From positions 43,073 to 107,072 of the forward strand of contig CALKXT010000047.1 in the NCBI GenBank assembly GCA_938003685.1: 64,000 bases of DNA. Reading direction: 5' to 3'. The translations under genes and the position numbers were made by a program. This DNA comes from an uncultured Sulfitobacter sp. (GTDB lineage: Bacteria > Pseudomonadota > Alphaproteobacteria > Rhodobacterales > Rhodobacteraceae). Shown piece by piece: positions 9,295 to 19,303 of the stretch (positions are counted from its first letter, which is position 1; each line of letters opens with the position of its first letter). Under the pieces are notes generated by a model that searched no databases, was not told the DNA's origin, and worked only from the letters and a program-made list of their open reading frames with translations.

Positions 9295-10068
9295 TTATAG
9301 ATGCGCGCGCGGGCGGCGCGAGAATGTCAGATCGCGCAAGATCACTTGATTCATTTGTGGACCCTCAAAGATCAGATCAATCCAAGCCCGTTCCACCCGT
9401 TTTTCATTCAAGTTGGAATAGGCCAAATCAAACTCAACGCGAATATTCTCTTCGCTTAAGGGCAGTTCACGCACGATTTGTTCGGTATTGGGACCATGTC
9501 GAATGTTAAGGCGGGCAAAAATCTCAAGCGGTTTTTCCATTTCAACAATCGCATCCATGCGCAATAGATGTGTACGTTTCAAACCCAAAACACCCGCATC
9601 AGGCAGGTCAACAACCAGTGACAGAAACGATCCATCAAATTTGAAAACATCCAACCGCAGGCCATAAGGCGCAAGGTCTGCTTCGCGCATGTTGCGCAGT
9701 TGGCGCAGGGTCAGTTCCGAATATTCGCAATCATGAAATAGCGTAACCTCGTCACCTAACATAGATTTCGTTTGAACCGATGACAGGCCAGGCGTCGGTA
9801 ACGGGCCGCGCCATAATTCGGGCCGCCAAGACCAATCTGCGTTATGCGGTTTTGGAAAGCTGGTCGAGCCAATCATTGGCAGGGCAAGGCGTTCATCAGC
9901 GGTGTGAATAAGGCGATCCAGATGAGTCTTGAGCAAGCGGGCGCGGCTGCGTTGACGCCGCAATGTCGGCAGTTCAGTCGTTGCCGCCAACCGCGCAGCA
10001 CGCGCCCATCGTAAAATGTTGCGCGAATAAATCTTGCCATCCAGAAAGCGGAAACCGAGTTTGGACAT
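9295..10068 (-). CDS. Probable DUF6478 family protein
   Basis: A 257-residue protein with no visible signal peptide or membrane helix. Its N-terminus is basic (FRFLDGKIYSRNILRWARAARLAA) and a later part is rich in beta-strand-like sequence (FKFDGSFLSLVVDLPDAGV ... NIRVEFDLAYSNLNEKRVERAWIDLIFEGP). I match it, from memory and with moderate confidence, to DUF6478, a family of unknown function seen in Rhodobacteraceae. Its stop overlaps the ribosome-binding site of the 123-residue gene downstream. Upstream lies a 10-bp inverted repeat at 10128-10169 that may regulate it. A function cannot be assigned. Confidence 0.75.
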   Translation of the reverse strand: MSKLGFRFLDGKIYSRNILRWARAARLAATTELPTLRRQRSRARLLKTHLDRLIHTADERLALPMIGSTSFPKPHNADWSWRPELWRGPLPTPGLSSVQTKSMLGDEVTLFHDCEYSELTLRQLRNMREADLAPYGLRLDVFKFDGSFLSLVVDLPDAGVLGLKRTHLLRMDAIVEMEKPLEIFARLNIRHGPNTEQIVRELPLSEENIRVEFDLAYSNLNEKRVERAWIDLIFEGPQMNQVILRDLTFSRRPRAHL

Positions 10069-10127
10069 GAAAGGGGAGCCTCTGATTTTTGCCCACCCTA
10101 TCTATCCCAAAGGTTTCATTCAAATAA

Positions 10128-10169
10128 ATTGGCAACAATCTGGGCGTGAAATGCGATAATGTTGCCAAT
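10128..10169. repeat. Inverted repeat ATTGGCAACA ... TGTTGCCAAT upstream of the DUF6478-like gene
   Basis: Perfect 10-bp arms at 10128-10137 and 10160-10169, separated by 22 nt, in the 117-bp gap between the lipoprotein gene and the DUF6478-like gene. The centres lie 32 bp apart, about three helical turns, which suits a protein-binding operator. There is no T-run, so it is not a standard terminator. Confidence 0.5.
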
Positions 10170-10186
10170 ATTGAAGCAATTGCGGA

Positions 10187-10780
10187 TTAAGAAGCCCCTT
10201 GGCTGCGTGACATGACCGCAGAAACAATACTACGCCCCTCTCCAGAGGTGGCGCGCCCGCCCTCAGGGCCGTATAGCGTTACGGCAATGAGTTGCCCGCC
10301 GATATGTGTAGCTCCGCGCCAATGTTTAGTGCCGACCCCATCAATCGGCGCGGGGCCTTCGCCGCGAAATACTAAGGTGCCGTCCGAGGTTTTTGGGTCG
10401 CTTGCGTTGCTCAATCCGTTGGCAGATGCCAAGTCTTGCATGGCGGGAATTGCGGCACCCGGTGCTGACGGTAAAACGCTGACAGTGATGAAGCCCAAAG
10501 GCGCATCCCCTGCCGCTTGCGGTACACCCAAAACGTCGCAACGGGCCATCAGGGCAAATTGTTTTTTGACGCTATTGCTGTCGATGCAAAACCCGCGCGG
10601 AGCGACAAGCGTGACTGCGCCATCGGCCAATTTTGCCTGCGATAGCGGTTTGGCTTGTTGTCCTTTGATCGTTGGTACAGACAACCCTTCAAACAGCGCA
10701 GCACCCTGACCGCCTTCGCAAGCGGACAGGATCAGCAACGCAAGCGCTGCAATGGGGCCTTTACAGGTCCATGTAGTCAT
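10187..10780 (-). CDS. Hypothetical lipoprotein downstream of ilvD
   Basis: A 197-residue product with a lipoprotein signal peptide: MTTWTCK, hydrophobic [12 protein letters not shown], lipobox LSAC with Cys near residue 20, then EGG. The mature part has two further cysteines ([19 protein letters not shown]) that could pair. I do not recognise a named family. The ATG at 10778-10780 has AGGTGG upstream and overlaps the end of ilvD by 20 bp; an earlier start six codons up is less well placed. The protein likely sits at a membrane facing the periplasm. Link to ilvD may be only transcriptional. Confidence 0.75.
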   Translation of the reverse strand: MTTWTCKGPIAALALLILSACEGGQGAALFEGLSVPTIKGQQAKPLSQAKLADGAVTLVAPRGFCIDSNSVKKQFALMARCDVLGVPQAAGDAPLGFITVSVLPSAPGAAIPAMQDLASANGLSNASDPKTSDGTLVFRGEGPAPIDGVGTKHWRGATHIGGQLIAVTLYGPEGGRATSGEGRSIVSAVMSRSQGAS

Positions 10781-12527
10781 GGGTTTCCACCTTGGCACCC
10801 GGATGTGTCACCGCGCCCAAATAGGTTGGCCCAACAAGTTGCGCGTATTTCCACAGTGCGCCGCTGGCGTAATTGGTTGGGCGTGCGCCTTTCCAATGGG
10901 CCTTGCGCTCTGACATTTCCTCGTCGGTTAGAGCAACGCTGATTGATCCCTCAATGGCGTTCAGCGTGATCATATCGCCGTTTTGCAGCAACCCAATTGG
11001 CCCACCAAGAGCGGCCTCTGGACCCACATGGCCCACACAGAACCCGCGTGTCGCACCAGAGAAACGGCCATCGGTAATAAGTGCAACTTTCTTGCCCATT
11101 CCTTGACCCGAAAGTGCGGCCGTCGTGGCCAACATTTCGCGCATGCCGGGACCGCCAGCTGGACCTTCGTTGCGGATGACGAACACATCGCCTTCAGAAT
11201 AGGTGCGGTTTTGCACGGCTTCAAATGCATCTTGTTCACATTCAAAGATTAACGCGGGACCGGTGAACACGATGTCTTCTTCTGACATGCCAGCGATTTT
11301 CACGATGGCACCTTCGGGCGCAAGGTTGCCCTTGAGGCCCACAACACCACCTGTTGTGCTGATCGGGTTGGCAACGGAATGGATGACTTTGCCGTCCGCT
11401 TCGCGCGTTACCTGATCCAGTACTTCGCCCATGGAATATCCCGTCGCGGTCATGCAATCGAGGTGGACCAACCCAGCTTTGCGTAACTCGTTCATCACGA
11501 CGGGAACGCCACCCGCCTCGTACAGGTCTTTCGCCACATATGCGCCGCCCGGCTTCATATCGACAAAGTACGGCGTGTCGCGGAAGATTTCGCAGACATC
11601 CTCAAGGAAGAAATCGATGCCACATTCATGCGCCATGGCGGGCAAGTGCAGACCGGCATTTGTTGAGCCACCAGTACACGCCACGATGCGCGCGGCATTT
11701 TCAAACGCCTCACGTGTACAGATGTCACGCGCACGGATATTTTTTTCGATCAAGTGCATGACCGCAGCACCCGATGCGTGGCCGTATTCATCGCGGTCTT
11801 TGTAAGGTGCTGGCATGCCGGATGAGTTTGGCAGTGCAAGGCCAATCGCCTCAGATACACATGCCATTGTATTCGCGGTAAACTGGCCGCCACAGGCGCC
11901 CGCAGACGGGCAGGCGACGCGTTCAAGGATTTCCAATTCGGCTTCAGTCATTGTGCCGGACTGATAGTTACCAACCGCCTCAAACATGTCCTGAACGGTC
12001 AAATCACGTTCGGCAAAGCTTTGCGGCACATCAGCACCTTTTGGCGCGCGGCCCGGTAGGATCGAACCACCATACAAAAACACAGACGGCACATTGAGGC
12101 GCAACATGGCCATCATCATACCGGGCAGGGATTTGTCACACCCTGCAAGACCGACAAGCGCGTCATAGCAGTGACCGCGCATCGTCAACTCAACCGTGTC
12201 TGCAATCGCTTCACGTGAAGCAAGTGAAGACCGCATGCCCTCGTGGCCCATCGCGATGCCGTCTGTCACGGTGATGGTGGTAAATTCGCGCGGCGTGCCC
12301 TGCTCGGATTTAACACCTTCTTTGACGGCCTGTGCCTGACGGGACAGGGCAATGTTACACGGTGCGGCCTCGTTCCAGCATGTTGCGACACCAACCAAAG
12401 GCTGATGAATTTCTTCGTCCGTCATACCCATCGCATAATAATAAGACCGATGTGGCGCGCGGGCGGGCCCTTCGGTCACATGGCGGCTGGGCAATTTTGA
12501 TTTATCAAAGCGTTGGTTGGTGGACAT
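10761..12527 (-). CDS. ilvD: Dihydroxy-acid dehydratase
   Basis: Catalyses the third step of valine/isoleucine synthesis, dehydrating 2,3-dihydroxy-isovalerate or methylvalerate to the 2-keto acids, with an Fe-S cluster. The 588-residue product shows the family hallmarks: [36 protein letters not shown], and near the C-terminus [23 protein letters not shown]. The cysteines expected to hold the cluster are in these motifs. The ATG at 12525-12527 gives [20 protein letters not shown], with GGAG about 9 nt upstream; the longer frame to 12599 has non-homologous sequence. It is read divergently from the pseudo-ABC gene across a 172-bp gap. That gap has a weak inverted repeat, CCGTAA at 12629 and TTACGG at 12657, of unknown meaning. 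Confidence 0.97.
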   Translation of the reverse strand: MSTNQRFDKSKLPSRHVTEGPARAPHRSYYYAMGMTDEEIHQPLVGVATCWNEAAPCNIALSRQAQAVKEGVKSEQGTPREFTTITVTDGIAMGHEGMRSSLASREAIADTVELTMRGHCYDALVGLAGCDKSLPGMMMAMLRLNVPSVFLYGGSILPGRAPKGADVPQSFAERDLTVQDMFEAVGNYQSGTMTEAELEILERVACPSAGACGGQFTANTMACVSEAIGLALPNSSGMPAPYKDRDEYGHASGAAVMHLIEKNIRARDICTREAFENAARIVACTGGSTNAGLHLPAMAHECGIDFFLEDVCEIFRDTPYFVDMKPGGAYVAKDLYEAGGVPVVMNELRKAGLVHLDCMTATGYSMGEVLDQVTREADGKVIHSVANPISTTGGVVGLKGNLAPEGAIVKIAGMSEEDIVFTGPALIFECEQDAFEAVQNRTYSEGDVFVIRNEGPAGGPGMREMLATTAALSGQGMGKKVALITDGRFSGATRGFCVGHVGPEAALGGPIGLLQNGDMITLNAIEGSISVALTDEEMSERKAHWKGARPTNYASGALWKYAQLVGPTYLGAVTHPGAKVETHDYMDL

Positions 12528-12699
12528 CGACAGGCACTCCGTTAAGCATTTCCATTGGAATAGTCGGCTGCGCCGCATGCTGCAAGGCCATGAGAACAAT
12601 CGCGATCCCTTGATGTTGTATTGAACCGCCGTAACGCTTACCTTTGTTAAAGTATTTTACGGTGCCTACGAGCGGCCCCTCGCATAGAAAGAGCGGCCC

Positions 12700-15600
12700 A
12701 TGGAGCCCAACATATTTTCCTTTATCTGGAAGTATTCCCGGCGCGATCAAATCTCGTTGTTGGTGTTCACAATTGTTACCTTCCCCTTCCTGTTTGTGAC
12801 TCTGGAATTGCCAAAACGCATCATCAACGATGCGATTGGTGCATCTTCTGAAGTGGTAAAAGTGCTTGGGGTCGAAATGACACAAGTGCAATTTCTGTTG
12901 GTGCTGTGCTTTGCTTATCTTGCTGCGGTGTTTGTGCATGGCCTGATGAAAATGCGTTTGAACACGATGAAGGGTGTCGTAGCAGAGCGGCTTTTGCGGC
13001 GGTTTCGGTATCGGTTGATCGAACGGATGATGCGTTTTCCGCGCAGCTATTTTCAAACCACCAGCCAAGGTGAATTGGTGAGTATGGTCACCTCTGAGGC
13101 AGAGCCAATGGGTGGATTGATGGGCGATGCCGTTGCGCAACCTGCGTTTCAAGCAGGGCAAATGTTGATCATCCTGCTGTTTTTGTTCATTCAGTCGCCA
13201 TGGTTTGGGCTGGCTGGAGTGGCTCTGATCCCGCTTCAGGCGTGGCTCATTCCATTGCTGCAACGACAGATTAACTTGTTGAACAAGGAGCGCATCAAAG
13301 AGGTGCGCCGCTTGTCCGCTGAAATTGGCGAAACAGCCGCAGGTATCACAGATTTGCGGACCAATGGCGGCTGGCGGTTCCGCCTTGCGGGCTTTACCGG
13401 CACACTGGGTCGGCTTTTTGATATCCGGTTCCGGATTTACCAAAAGAAGTTCTTTATGAAGTTCCTCAACAACTTCATCACGCAATTAACGCCGTTCTTT
13501 TTCTATGCCGTTGGTGGCTATTTGGCGATCAAAGGTCAGATCACCGTTGGCGCGCTTGTGGCTGCTTTAGCCGCTTACAAAGACTTGAGCAGCCCGTGGA
13601 AAGAGCTGCTAACATATTACAACCAAACCCAAGATATGGCTCTGCGCTGGGAAGTTGTGACCGAACGGTTCGCACCCAAAGGTATGATTGACGAAGGATT
13701 ATTTGTTGGCGCACCAGACAACATTCCGCATTTGCGTGGGGATATCGACCTGCAAAAAGTCTGGGTGCGCAACAGTGATGGCAACATGCTGCTTGAGGAC
13801 ATAACGCTGCATATTCCCGCAGGTAGCCGTGTGGCAATTGAAGTGCCTGCGCAATCCGAACGCACAGCACTAGCCGAGATTCTAACCCGAGAAATTACGC
13901 CGACACGCGGCAAGATCGCGATTGCAGATCATGACCTGTCTGGCCTGCATCAATCTGTGGTCGCGGCCCGTATAGGCTATGCCAGTGCTGCCCCCTATTT
14001 GTTTCAGGGAACGGTTGGGGACAACATGCTGATGTCGCTGCGTACAAGTCCAAAGACCGTGTTGTGGGATCCTGAACATAGCGACCGTGAAACAATTGAA
14101 GCTATGCGGGCAGGTAACAGTCGCGACAGTTTGCGTGCGGATTGGCTTGATCCTGGCATCGCCGATCTTGATTCAGATGACGACATTCTAAAGTGGTGGT
14201 TCAAGATCACGCAGGCGCTTGGGACAGCAAACCTGTTGTTTGAGCGCATGTTGAATTCACGCATGGATCAGTCAAAGCACCCAGAGCTTGCCAAACGTGT
14301 GGTTTCTTTGCGCGAAGAAGTTCGCAAACGGCTACAGGACCAAGGGTTGGATAAGGTTGTGAACCGTTTTCATCCCGATAAATTCAACCCCTCGGTGCCG
14401 CTTGGTGGTAACCTGATGTATGCCAGCCCTGCGCGAAACATTAGTCCGCAAAGCTTGGTTGCTGAGCGTACATTCCTGGCGATGATCATTGATCAGGGCC
14501 TTGCGGAACAGGCGATTGCCATCTCTCAAACGCTTGTCGAAGCCTTGCACCAGACCTTTGGCATGGACGGCACCGGACACCCGTTGTTCACGGCTTTGGG
14601 GATTGAAGAAACGCTCTACGAGCAATTGGTAGATATTGCCGTGCGTCGTCGTGAAAAGGGCGATGAGGCATTGTCACCTGACGAATTTGCATTGCTCCTG
14701 ACCGTACCGTTCGCTTTTACAGCTGAACAAATCGGCCCTGCCTTCCCAGAAAGCTTCAAGCAAGAAATTTTGCAAATTCGCAAAGTGTGCGGTCAACAAT
14801 TGCTAGATGACGCCCGTGATTTGTTCATACCAGTTACTCCAGAAACTTATTTGCCACGTCTGACCATTCTTGAAAATATGCTGTATGGGCGCATTTCCGG
14901 TGTTGCTGGATTACAGGCTGATCTGGTTCAAGATGTGGTCACAGAAGTAATGGAAGAACATGGATTGCAGCAATTGGTATCATCAATTCTGTTTGACGTG
15001 AACACAACGATTGGTGGGGCTAACCTGCCTGCTATTTTCCAAGACCGTGTTGCATTTGGCCGGGCTGCGATCAAGCGGCCTGATGTATTGGTGTTTAACC
15101 AATTACTGGCGGGCCAAGATGCAAAATCGCAGGCTGATATTCGCGATCAACTGAGTGATCTGTTGCCTCAAAGCACGCAAATTTATCTGAACGATAAATT
15201 TACAGCGCCAGAAGATTTCGACATGCATTTGGTCATTCGAAATGGTCGCCTTGATGGCGTGGCCGAAGCTGAAGGGAAGGATGAAGAGGATAGCAGTTCT
15301 GATGATCTAAGGAGTAAGTTGCGTATCATTTCTCAAAATCCGCTGTTTGGCAGTCTTGATGCCCGCAGCCAGCGGTTGTTGGCATTCGCGGCACAATGGT
15401 ACGAAGTTGAAAAAGGCGATCGCATCTTTTCCATGGGTGAACGTCCTGATGCGGCCTATCTGTGCCTATCGGGTCGTGCGGAATTGGCGTGGTTTGATCC
15501 AAACGGTGTCTCACATCACGTATCAGAGGTCGAACCGGGTCGGTTAATCGGTGACCTTGCTGTTATCTTAGATGAGCCGCGGCAATTGGACCTGACAGCG

Positions 15601-15807
15601 ATGGAAACAACTAAATTTCTGCGCATTGGTGCAGACCAATTTCTTGCAGTTGTTGAAAATGACAAAACAGTTCTGCTTCGGCTGTTGCACACTGTAGCAG
15701 GGCATTTGACTGGTGCTGCTGAGCTGTTGCGCGCCGCAAAGATTGAGATACCCCGCGAATTTGGCCCCTCTATCCCACCATCGATTGAGCCTGAGGATAT
15801 CAAGTGA
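12700..15807 (+). CDS. ABC-exporter-like protein with degenerate ATPase domain and C-terminal cyclic-nucleotide-binding domain
   Basis: A 1035-residue membrane protein of unknown function. Residues 1 to about 340 form an ABC exporter membrane domain with about six helices. An ATPase-like fold starts near 348, but every catalytic motif is lost. The Walker A site reads VPAQSERTA at 382-390, without the glycines or lysine. The Q-loop Gln is replaced (YASAAP). The LSGGQ signature is LPAIF at 776-780. Walker B Asp-Glu is N800-Q801, and the H-loop His is Asp at about 832. Some 270 extra, mostly helical residues lie between Q-loop and signature. From about 870 to 1010 there is a Crp-like domain with GRLIGDLAVILDEPRQ, keeping the phosphate-binding Arg. 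It cannot be a normal ATP-driven pump. Its stop overlaps the start of the CPBP protease gene (ATGA). Confidence 0.9.
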   Translation: MEPNIFSFIWKYSRRDQISLLVFTIVTFPFLFVTLELPKRIINDAIGASSEVVKVLGVEMTQVQFLLVLCFAYLAAVFVHGLMKMRLNTMKGVVAERLLRRFRYRLIERMMRFPRSYFQTTSQGELVSMVTSEAEPMGGLMGDAVAQPAFQAGQMLIILLFLFIQSPWFGLAGVALIPLQAWLIPLLQRQINLLNKERIKEVRRLSAEIGETAAGITDLRTNGGWRFRLAGFTGTLGRLFDIRFRIYQKKFFMKFLNNFITQLTPFFFYAVGGYLAIKGQITVGALVAALAAYKDLSSPWKELLTYYNQTQDMALRWEVVTERFAPKGMIDEGLFVGAPDNIPHLRGDIDLQKVWVRNSDGNMLLEDITLHIPAGSRVAIEVPAQSERTALAEILTREITPTRGKIAIADHDLSGLHQSVVAARIGYASAAPYLFQGTVGDNMLMSLRTSPKTVLWDPEHSDRETIEAMRAGNSRDSLRADWLDPGIADLDSDDDILKWWFKITQALGTANLLFERMLNSRMDQSKHPELAKRVVSLREEVRKRLQDQGLDKVVNRFHPDKFNPSVPLGGNLMYASPARNISPQSLVAERTFLAMIIDQGLAEQAIAISQTLVEALHQTFGMDGTGHPLFTALGIEETLYEQLVDIAVRRREKGDEALSPDEFALLLTVPFAFTAEQIGPAFPESFKQEILQIRKVCGQQLLDDARDLFIPVTPETYLPRLTILENMLYGRISGVAGLQADLVQDVVTEVMEEHGLQQLVSSILFDVNTTIGGANLPAIFQDRVAFGRAAIKRPDVLVFNQLLAGQDAKSQADIRDQLSDLLPQSTQIYLNDKFTAPEDFDMHLVIRNGRLDGVAEAEGKDEEDSSSDDLRSKLRIISQNPLFGSLDARSQRLLAFAAQWYEVEKGDRIFSMGERPDAAYLCLSGRAELAWFDPNGVSHHVSEVEPGRLIGDLAVILDEPRQLDLTAMETTKFLRIGADQFLAVVENDKTVLLRLLHTVAGHLTGAAELLRAAKIEIPREFGPSIPPSIEPEDIK

Positions 15808-16703
15808 TCTGGCGATTGAACTATGACGCGCATGATGGGTTTGTCGACCCTGCACGCCAGAGTGCGGCGCTATGGAAATTTGTTCTAGGATTCAGCTTGG
15901 CGGCCATCGGATACGTGGCCTTGAATCAGATGTTCTTTCAGATGGTATATTCGGCCATCGGGGCACGCAGCACTGAACTGTACAATCAACTGCTAAGTGG
16001 CAGCACTCCACAGGCGATGTTTTTGTTGCTGTTTAGCTTTGTGTTTATGACTGTGGCCGTCGGTGTTTCTGTCCGCATTGTACACCGTAGATCGGTTTTG
16101 AGTTTGTTAGGCGACTTGCGTTTGGGTGCCCGGCAATTTGGCGCTGTATCGGCTATGATGCTGGGGCTGACATTCATTCTGTTTGTATTGCCGCCTTGGG
16201 ACATGGGTGGCGAATTTGTGCCAAACTTGGATTTGTCACGCTGGCTGATGTTGTTGCCCTTGTCGTTGGTTGCAGTGTTTATCCAAGTCAGTGCCGAGGA
16301 AGTCGTGTTCCGTGGGTATGTCCAACAGCAATTGGCCGCGCGGTTCCGCTCGCCTCTGGTATGGATGATCTTGCCCTCTGTGGTGTTCGCAGTGGGGCAT
16401 TACCTGCCTGAGACAGCGGGTGAAAATGCACTGATTATTGCCGCTTGGGCTGGTGTATTTGGCATTTTGATGGCCGATCTTACCGCACGATCAGGCTCGC
16501 TTGGTCCGGCAATTGCGGTGCATTTTTGGAACAATGTATCGGCTATATTGATTGTGTCGATGCCCGAAAATCTATCGGGGCTGGCGCTGTATCTTGCGCC
16601 ATTCAGCATGGGTGACAGTGATGCAATGCGCGCGTGGTTGCCTGTGGACTTCGCTTTGATGTTTGTCTCGTGGTTGGCGGCACGGCTTGCGATACGCCGC
16701 TGA
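15804..16703 (+). CDS. CPBP family intramembrane glutamic protease (Abi/Rce1-like)
   Basis: A 299-residue polytopic membrane protein with about eight hydrophobic helices. The family motifs are present: EEVVFRG (the EExxxR box), then FAVGHY and HFWNN, which supply the catalytic Glu and the His/Asn partners in Rce1-type enzymes. CPBP proteins cleave or process membrane substrates such as prenylated proteins, bacteriocin leaders or anti-sigma factors; the substrate here is unknown. It starts inside the stop of the pseudo-ABC gene, so production of the two is coupled. A functional partnership is a strong inference from the overlap, not shown. accD follows after 58 bp. Confidence 0.9.
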   Translation: MIWRLNYDAHDGFVDPARQSAALWKFVLGFSLAAIGYVALNQMFFQMVYSAIGARSTELYNQLLSGSTPQAMFLLLFSFVFMTVAVGVSVRIVHRRSVLSLLGDLRLGARQFGAVSAMMLGLTFILFVLPPWDMGGEFVPNLDLSRWLMLLPLSLVAVFIQVSAEEVVFRGYVQQQLAARFRSPLVWMILPSVVFAVGHYLPETAGENALIIAAWAGVFGILMADLTARSGSLGPAIAVHFWNNVSAILIVSMPENLSGLALYLAPFSMGDSDAMRAWLPVDFALMFVSWLAARLAIRR

Positions 16704-16761
16704 TTGCAATTCGTGTGCGAGCAGCTTATTTCAGATATGACACTGTCAACAGGGACTGCAC

Positions 16762-17715
16762 ATGAACTGGATCACCAATTACGTCCGGCCACACATCAAC
16801 TCGATTTTTTCGCGTCGTGAAACGCCAGATAACTTGTGGACCAAATGCGATGACTGCGGCACCATGCTGTTTCACCGCGAGGTTGCTGAAAATCTAAACG
16901 TCTGCACAAGCTGTGGCCACCACATGGCGATTTCTCCACGTGAGCGGTTTAAGACGTTGTTTGATGGCGGGATTTTCACCGAAGTATCAGTTCCTGCACC
17001 GACAGCGGACCCTCTGAATTTCCGTGACCAAAAGAAATACCCTGACCGTTTGAAAGCTGCCCAAAAGCAAACCAGCGAATCTGAGGCGATGTTGGTAGCC
17101 ACGGGTGAAATGGGACGCACGCCAATTGTTGCTGCGGGCCAAGATTTTTCATTCATGGCTGGTTCCATGGGGATGTATGTCGGCAACGCCATCATCGCTG
17201 CCGCCGAAGAAGCCGTGAAGCTTAAGCGCCCGTTGATCTTGTTCTCTGCTGCTGGCGGTGCGCGCATGCAGGAAGGGATTTTGTCCTTGATGCAGATGCC
17301 ACGTACCACTGTGGCCGTTCAAATGCTGAAAGAGGCCGGGTTGCCTTATATCGTTGTGCTCACTCACCCGACAACCGGTGGGGTAACGGCCAGCTATGCA
17401 ATGTTAGGTGATGTTCACATCGCTGAACCGAACGCTTTGATCTGCTTTGCCGGTCCGCGCGTGATCGAACAGACAATCCGTGAAAAATTACCCGAAGGGT
17501 TCCAGCGCGCTGAATATCTACTGGATCACGGCATGCTTGATCGTGTGACACCGCGTACAGAATTGCGGGATGAATTGATCAATATCACACGGATGTTGCT
17601 TGGTCTTACGCCTGCGATACGCGGAGATTTACCACCGCCAAGTGACGATACTGCACTGCCCCAAAAGGATGCAGACACCGAAGTTGTGGACGCAAAGGCA
17701 GATGCCCCCAAATGA
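16762..17715 (+). CDS. accD: Acetyl-CoA carboxylase carboxyltransferase subunit beta
   Basis: The beta half of the carboxyltransferase that makes malonyl-CoA for fatty acid synthesis, acting with AccA, AccB and AccC. The 317-residue product has the N-terminal four-cysteine zinc ribbon with C29, C32, C48 and C51 (KCDDCG, CTSCGHH), then the crotonase-like carboxyltransferase core ([40 protein letters not shown]). The tail beyond residue 295 is low-complexity and acidic ([20 protein letters not shown]). folC overlaps the stop by 4 bp; accD-folC adjacency is common in proteobacteria. Confidence 0.98.
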   Translation: MNWITNYVRPHINSIFSRRETPDNLWTKCDDCGTMLFHREVAENLNVCTSCGHHMAISPRERFKTLFDGGIFTEVSVPAPTADPLNFRDQKKYPDRLKAAQKQTSESEAMLVATGEMGRTPIVAAGQDFSFMAGSMGMYVGNAIIAAAEEAVKLKRPLILFSAAGGARMQEGILSLMQMPRTTVAVQMLKEAGLPYIVVLTHPTTGGVTASYAMLGDVHIAEPNALICFAGPRVIEQTIREKLPEGFQRAEYLLDHGMLDRVTPRTELRDELINITRMLLGLTPAIRGDLPPPSDDTALPQKDADTEVVDAKADAPK

Positions 17716-18986
17716 CGGGCCAGACATCGGACGCCATCCTTGCACGGATGTTGGCGCTACACCCTAAGATCATCGATCTCACGTTGGACCGGATGTGGCG
17801 TCTGCTAGAGGCGCTTGGCAATCCTCAGAATGATCTGCCGCCTGTGATCCACATTGCAGGAACAAATGGCAAAGGATCAACCCAAGCGATGATCCGTGCC
17901 GGGCTAGAGGCGATGGGAAAGTCCGTTCACGCCTATACCTCACCGCATTTGGCGCGGTTTCATGAACGCATCCGCGTTGCCGGATCCCTGATTGACGAAG
18001 ACGACCTCACAGCGGTCTTAGACGAATGTTACGCGGCCAATGGCGGCGAAAGCATCACGTACTTTGAGATCACGACATGTGCGGCCATTTTGGCGTTCGC
18101 GCGGACCCCTGCGGATTATACGCTGCTTGAGGTCGGCCTAGGTGGGCGCTTGGATGCAACCAATGTGGTGGACACACCCGCGCTGACGATCATCACGCCT
18201 GTTTCTGTCGACCATCAGCAATTCTTGGGTGAAACTTTGCCCGAGATCGCAGGCGAAAAGGCGGGGATCATCAAACGCCTTATTCCTTGCGTGGTTGGTC
18301 CACAGGAAGAAGCGGGTTTGGACGTTATTGAAGCCGTGGCCGCCCGTCATGGTGCGCCGCTGTTGGCATACGGTCAGCACTGGCATGTATCCTCCGAAGC
18401 TGGGCGGATGGTCTATCAAGATGAACGTGGTTTGCTTGATCTGCCGCGTCCCAATTTGCCCGGTGATCACCAGATCATGAACGCAGGTGCCGCATTGGCC
18501 GCACTGCGCCATCTGGGTGCCGATGATACAGCCTGCGAGGCCGCAGTGACCAAGGCATATTGGCCTGCACGTATGCAGCGTCTTACGGCGGGCCCACTGA
18601 TCGATATCGCTGGTAAGGCTGAGCTTTGGCTTGATGGTGGGCACAACCCGGCAGCGGGTGACGCACTGGCTGCCGTTTTGGCGGCTGGTGTCAAACGTCC
18701 CACTCATTTGATCTGTGGTATGCTCAACACCAAAGACATCACAGGATATATGCGCCCGCTTGCGGCCCATGCTGACACACTGCACGCGGTTTCCATCCCC
18801 GGTGAGGCGGCAACGCTTTCTGCTGCTGAGACTGCGACCGCCGCGCGTGAGGTCGGTCTGATTGCATTCGAAGCGGAGGACGTGACGCACGCGCTAAGCA
18901 CTATTGTCGCCGATGATCCAACAGCACGTGTGCTGATCTGCGGATCATTGTACCTTGCCGGCAACGTGTTGCGCGAAAACAGCTAA
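17712..18986 (+). CDS. folC: Bifunctional folylpolyglutamate synthase / dihydrofolate synthase
   Basis: Adds glutamate to dihydropteroate and to reduced folates in the cytosol. The 424-residue product is of normal length. Seen: the ATP-binding loop [17 protein letters not shown] near residue 45-60, the folate-site segment [27 protein letters not shown], and the second-domain ATP segment [13 protein letters not shown]. It begins in an ATGA overlap with the accD stop, so translation is coupled. Confident. Confidence 0.97.
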   Translation: MTGQTSDAILARMLALHPKIIDLTLDRMWRLLEALGNPQNDLPPVIHIAGTNGKGSTQAMIRAGLEAMGKSVHAYTSPHLARFHERIRVAGSLIDEDDLTAVLDECYAANGGESITYFEITTCAAILAFARTPADYTLLEVGLGGRLDATNVVDTPALTIITPVSVDHQQFLGETLPEIAGEKAGIIKRLIPCVVGPQEEAGLDVIEAVAARHGAPLLAYGQHWHVSSEAGRMVYQDERGLLDLPRPNLPGDHQIMNAGAALAALRHLGADDTACEAAVTKAYWPARMQRLTAGPLIDIAGKAELWLDGGHNPAAGDALAAVLAAGVKRPTHLICGMLNTKDITGYMRPLAAHADTLHAVSIPGEAATLSAAETATAAREVGLIAFEAEDVTHALSTIVADDPTARVLICGSLYLAGNVLRENS

Positions 18987-19098
18987 TCCACAGTATTTTG
19001 CGCGCCATAGTGCGCCAACATCCATATCTGGTCTAAACCCATTCTCAATTCAGGCGCGATATTTCCGTGCAATAACTGAAAAGAATTAGGTGAGCAGC

Positions 19099-19293
19099 AT
19101 GAACAAACAGACCAAAACAGCAAGATTGCCGTCGACGAGAACGGATGAAACGAAAAAATCTCAGACGATTTTTATCGCTGTTGGTTTGGCAATTGTGCTG
19201 GGCGGTTTGTGGGTGTTGTACGATACGGATGGCCCGTATCATCCAGAAATTCCTGTGACTGATACGCTGCAACACAACAGCGTAGATTCATAA
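19099..19293 (+). CDS. Small single-helix membrane protein, unknown function
   Basis: A 64-residue product: a polar, basic N-terminus (MNKQTKTARLPSTRTDETKK), one strong transmembrane helix (TIFIAVGLAIVLGGLWVLY) and a short C-terminal tail. AGGTGAG stands just before the ATG at 19099 and decides the start; a GTG at 19090 is less likely. It lies 112 bp beyond folC, convergent with zapE, which ends 10 bp away. I do not recognise a family. A membrane-anchored accessory protein is all that can be said. Confidence 0.65.
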   Translation: MNKQTKTARLPSTRTDETKKSQTIFIAVGLAIVLGGLWVLYDTDGPYHPEIPVTDTLQHNSVDS

Positions 19294-19303
19294 TCAGACG
19301 TTT

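Noticed and set aside
12505..13485. A 326-codon open frame on the minus strand opposite ilvD start and the pseudo-ABC gene
   Set aside because: Its product is rich in His, Gln, Cys and Lys with no domain, lies opposite a long frame with clear membrane-domain sequence, and has no ribosome site. It is an antisense shadow.
18138..18890. A 250-codon minus-strand frame inside folC
   Set aside because: The plus strand carries all folC motifs across this range; the minus product is Cys/Arg/His-rich without family sequence.
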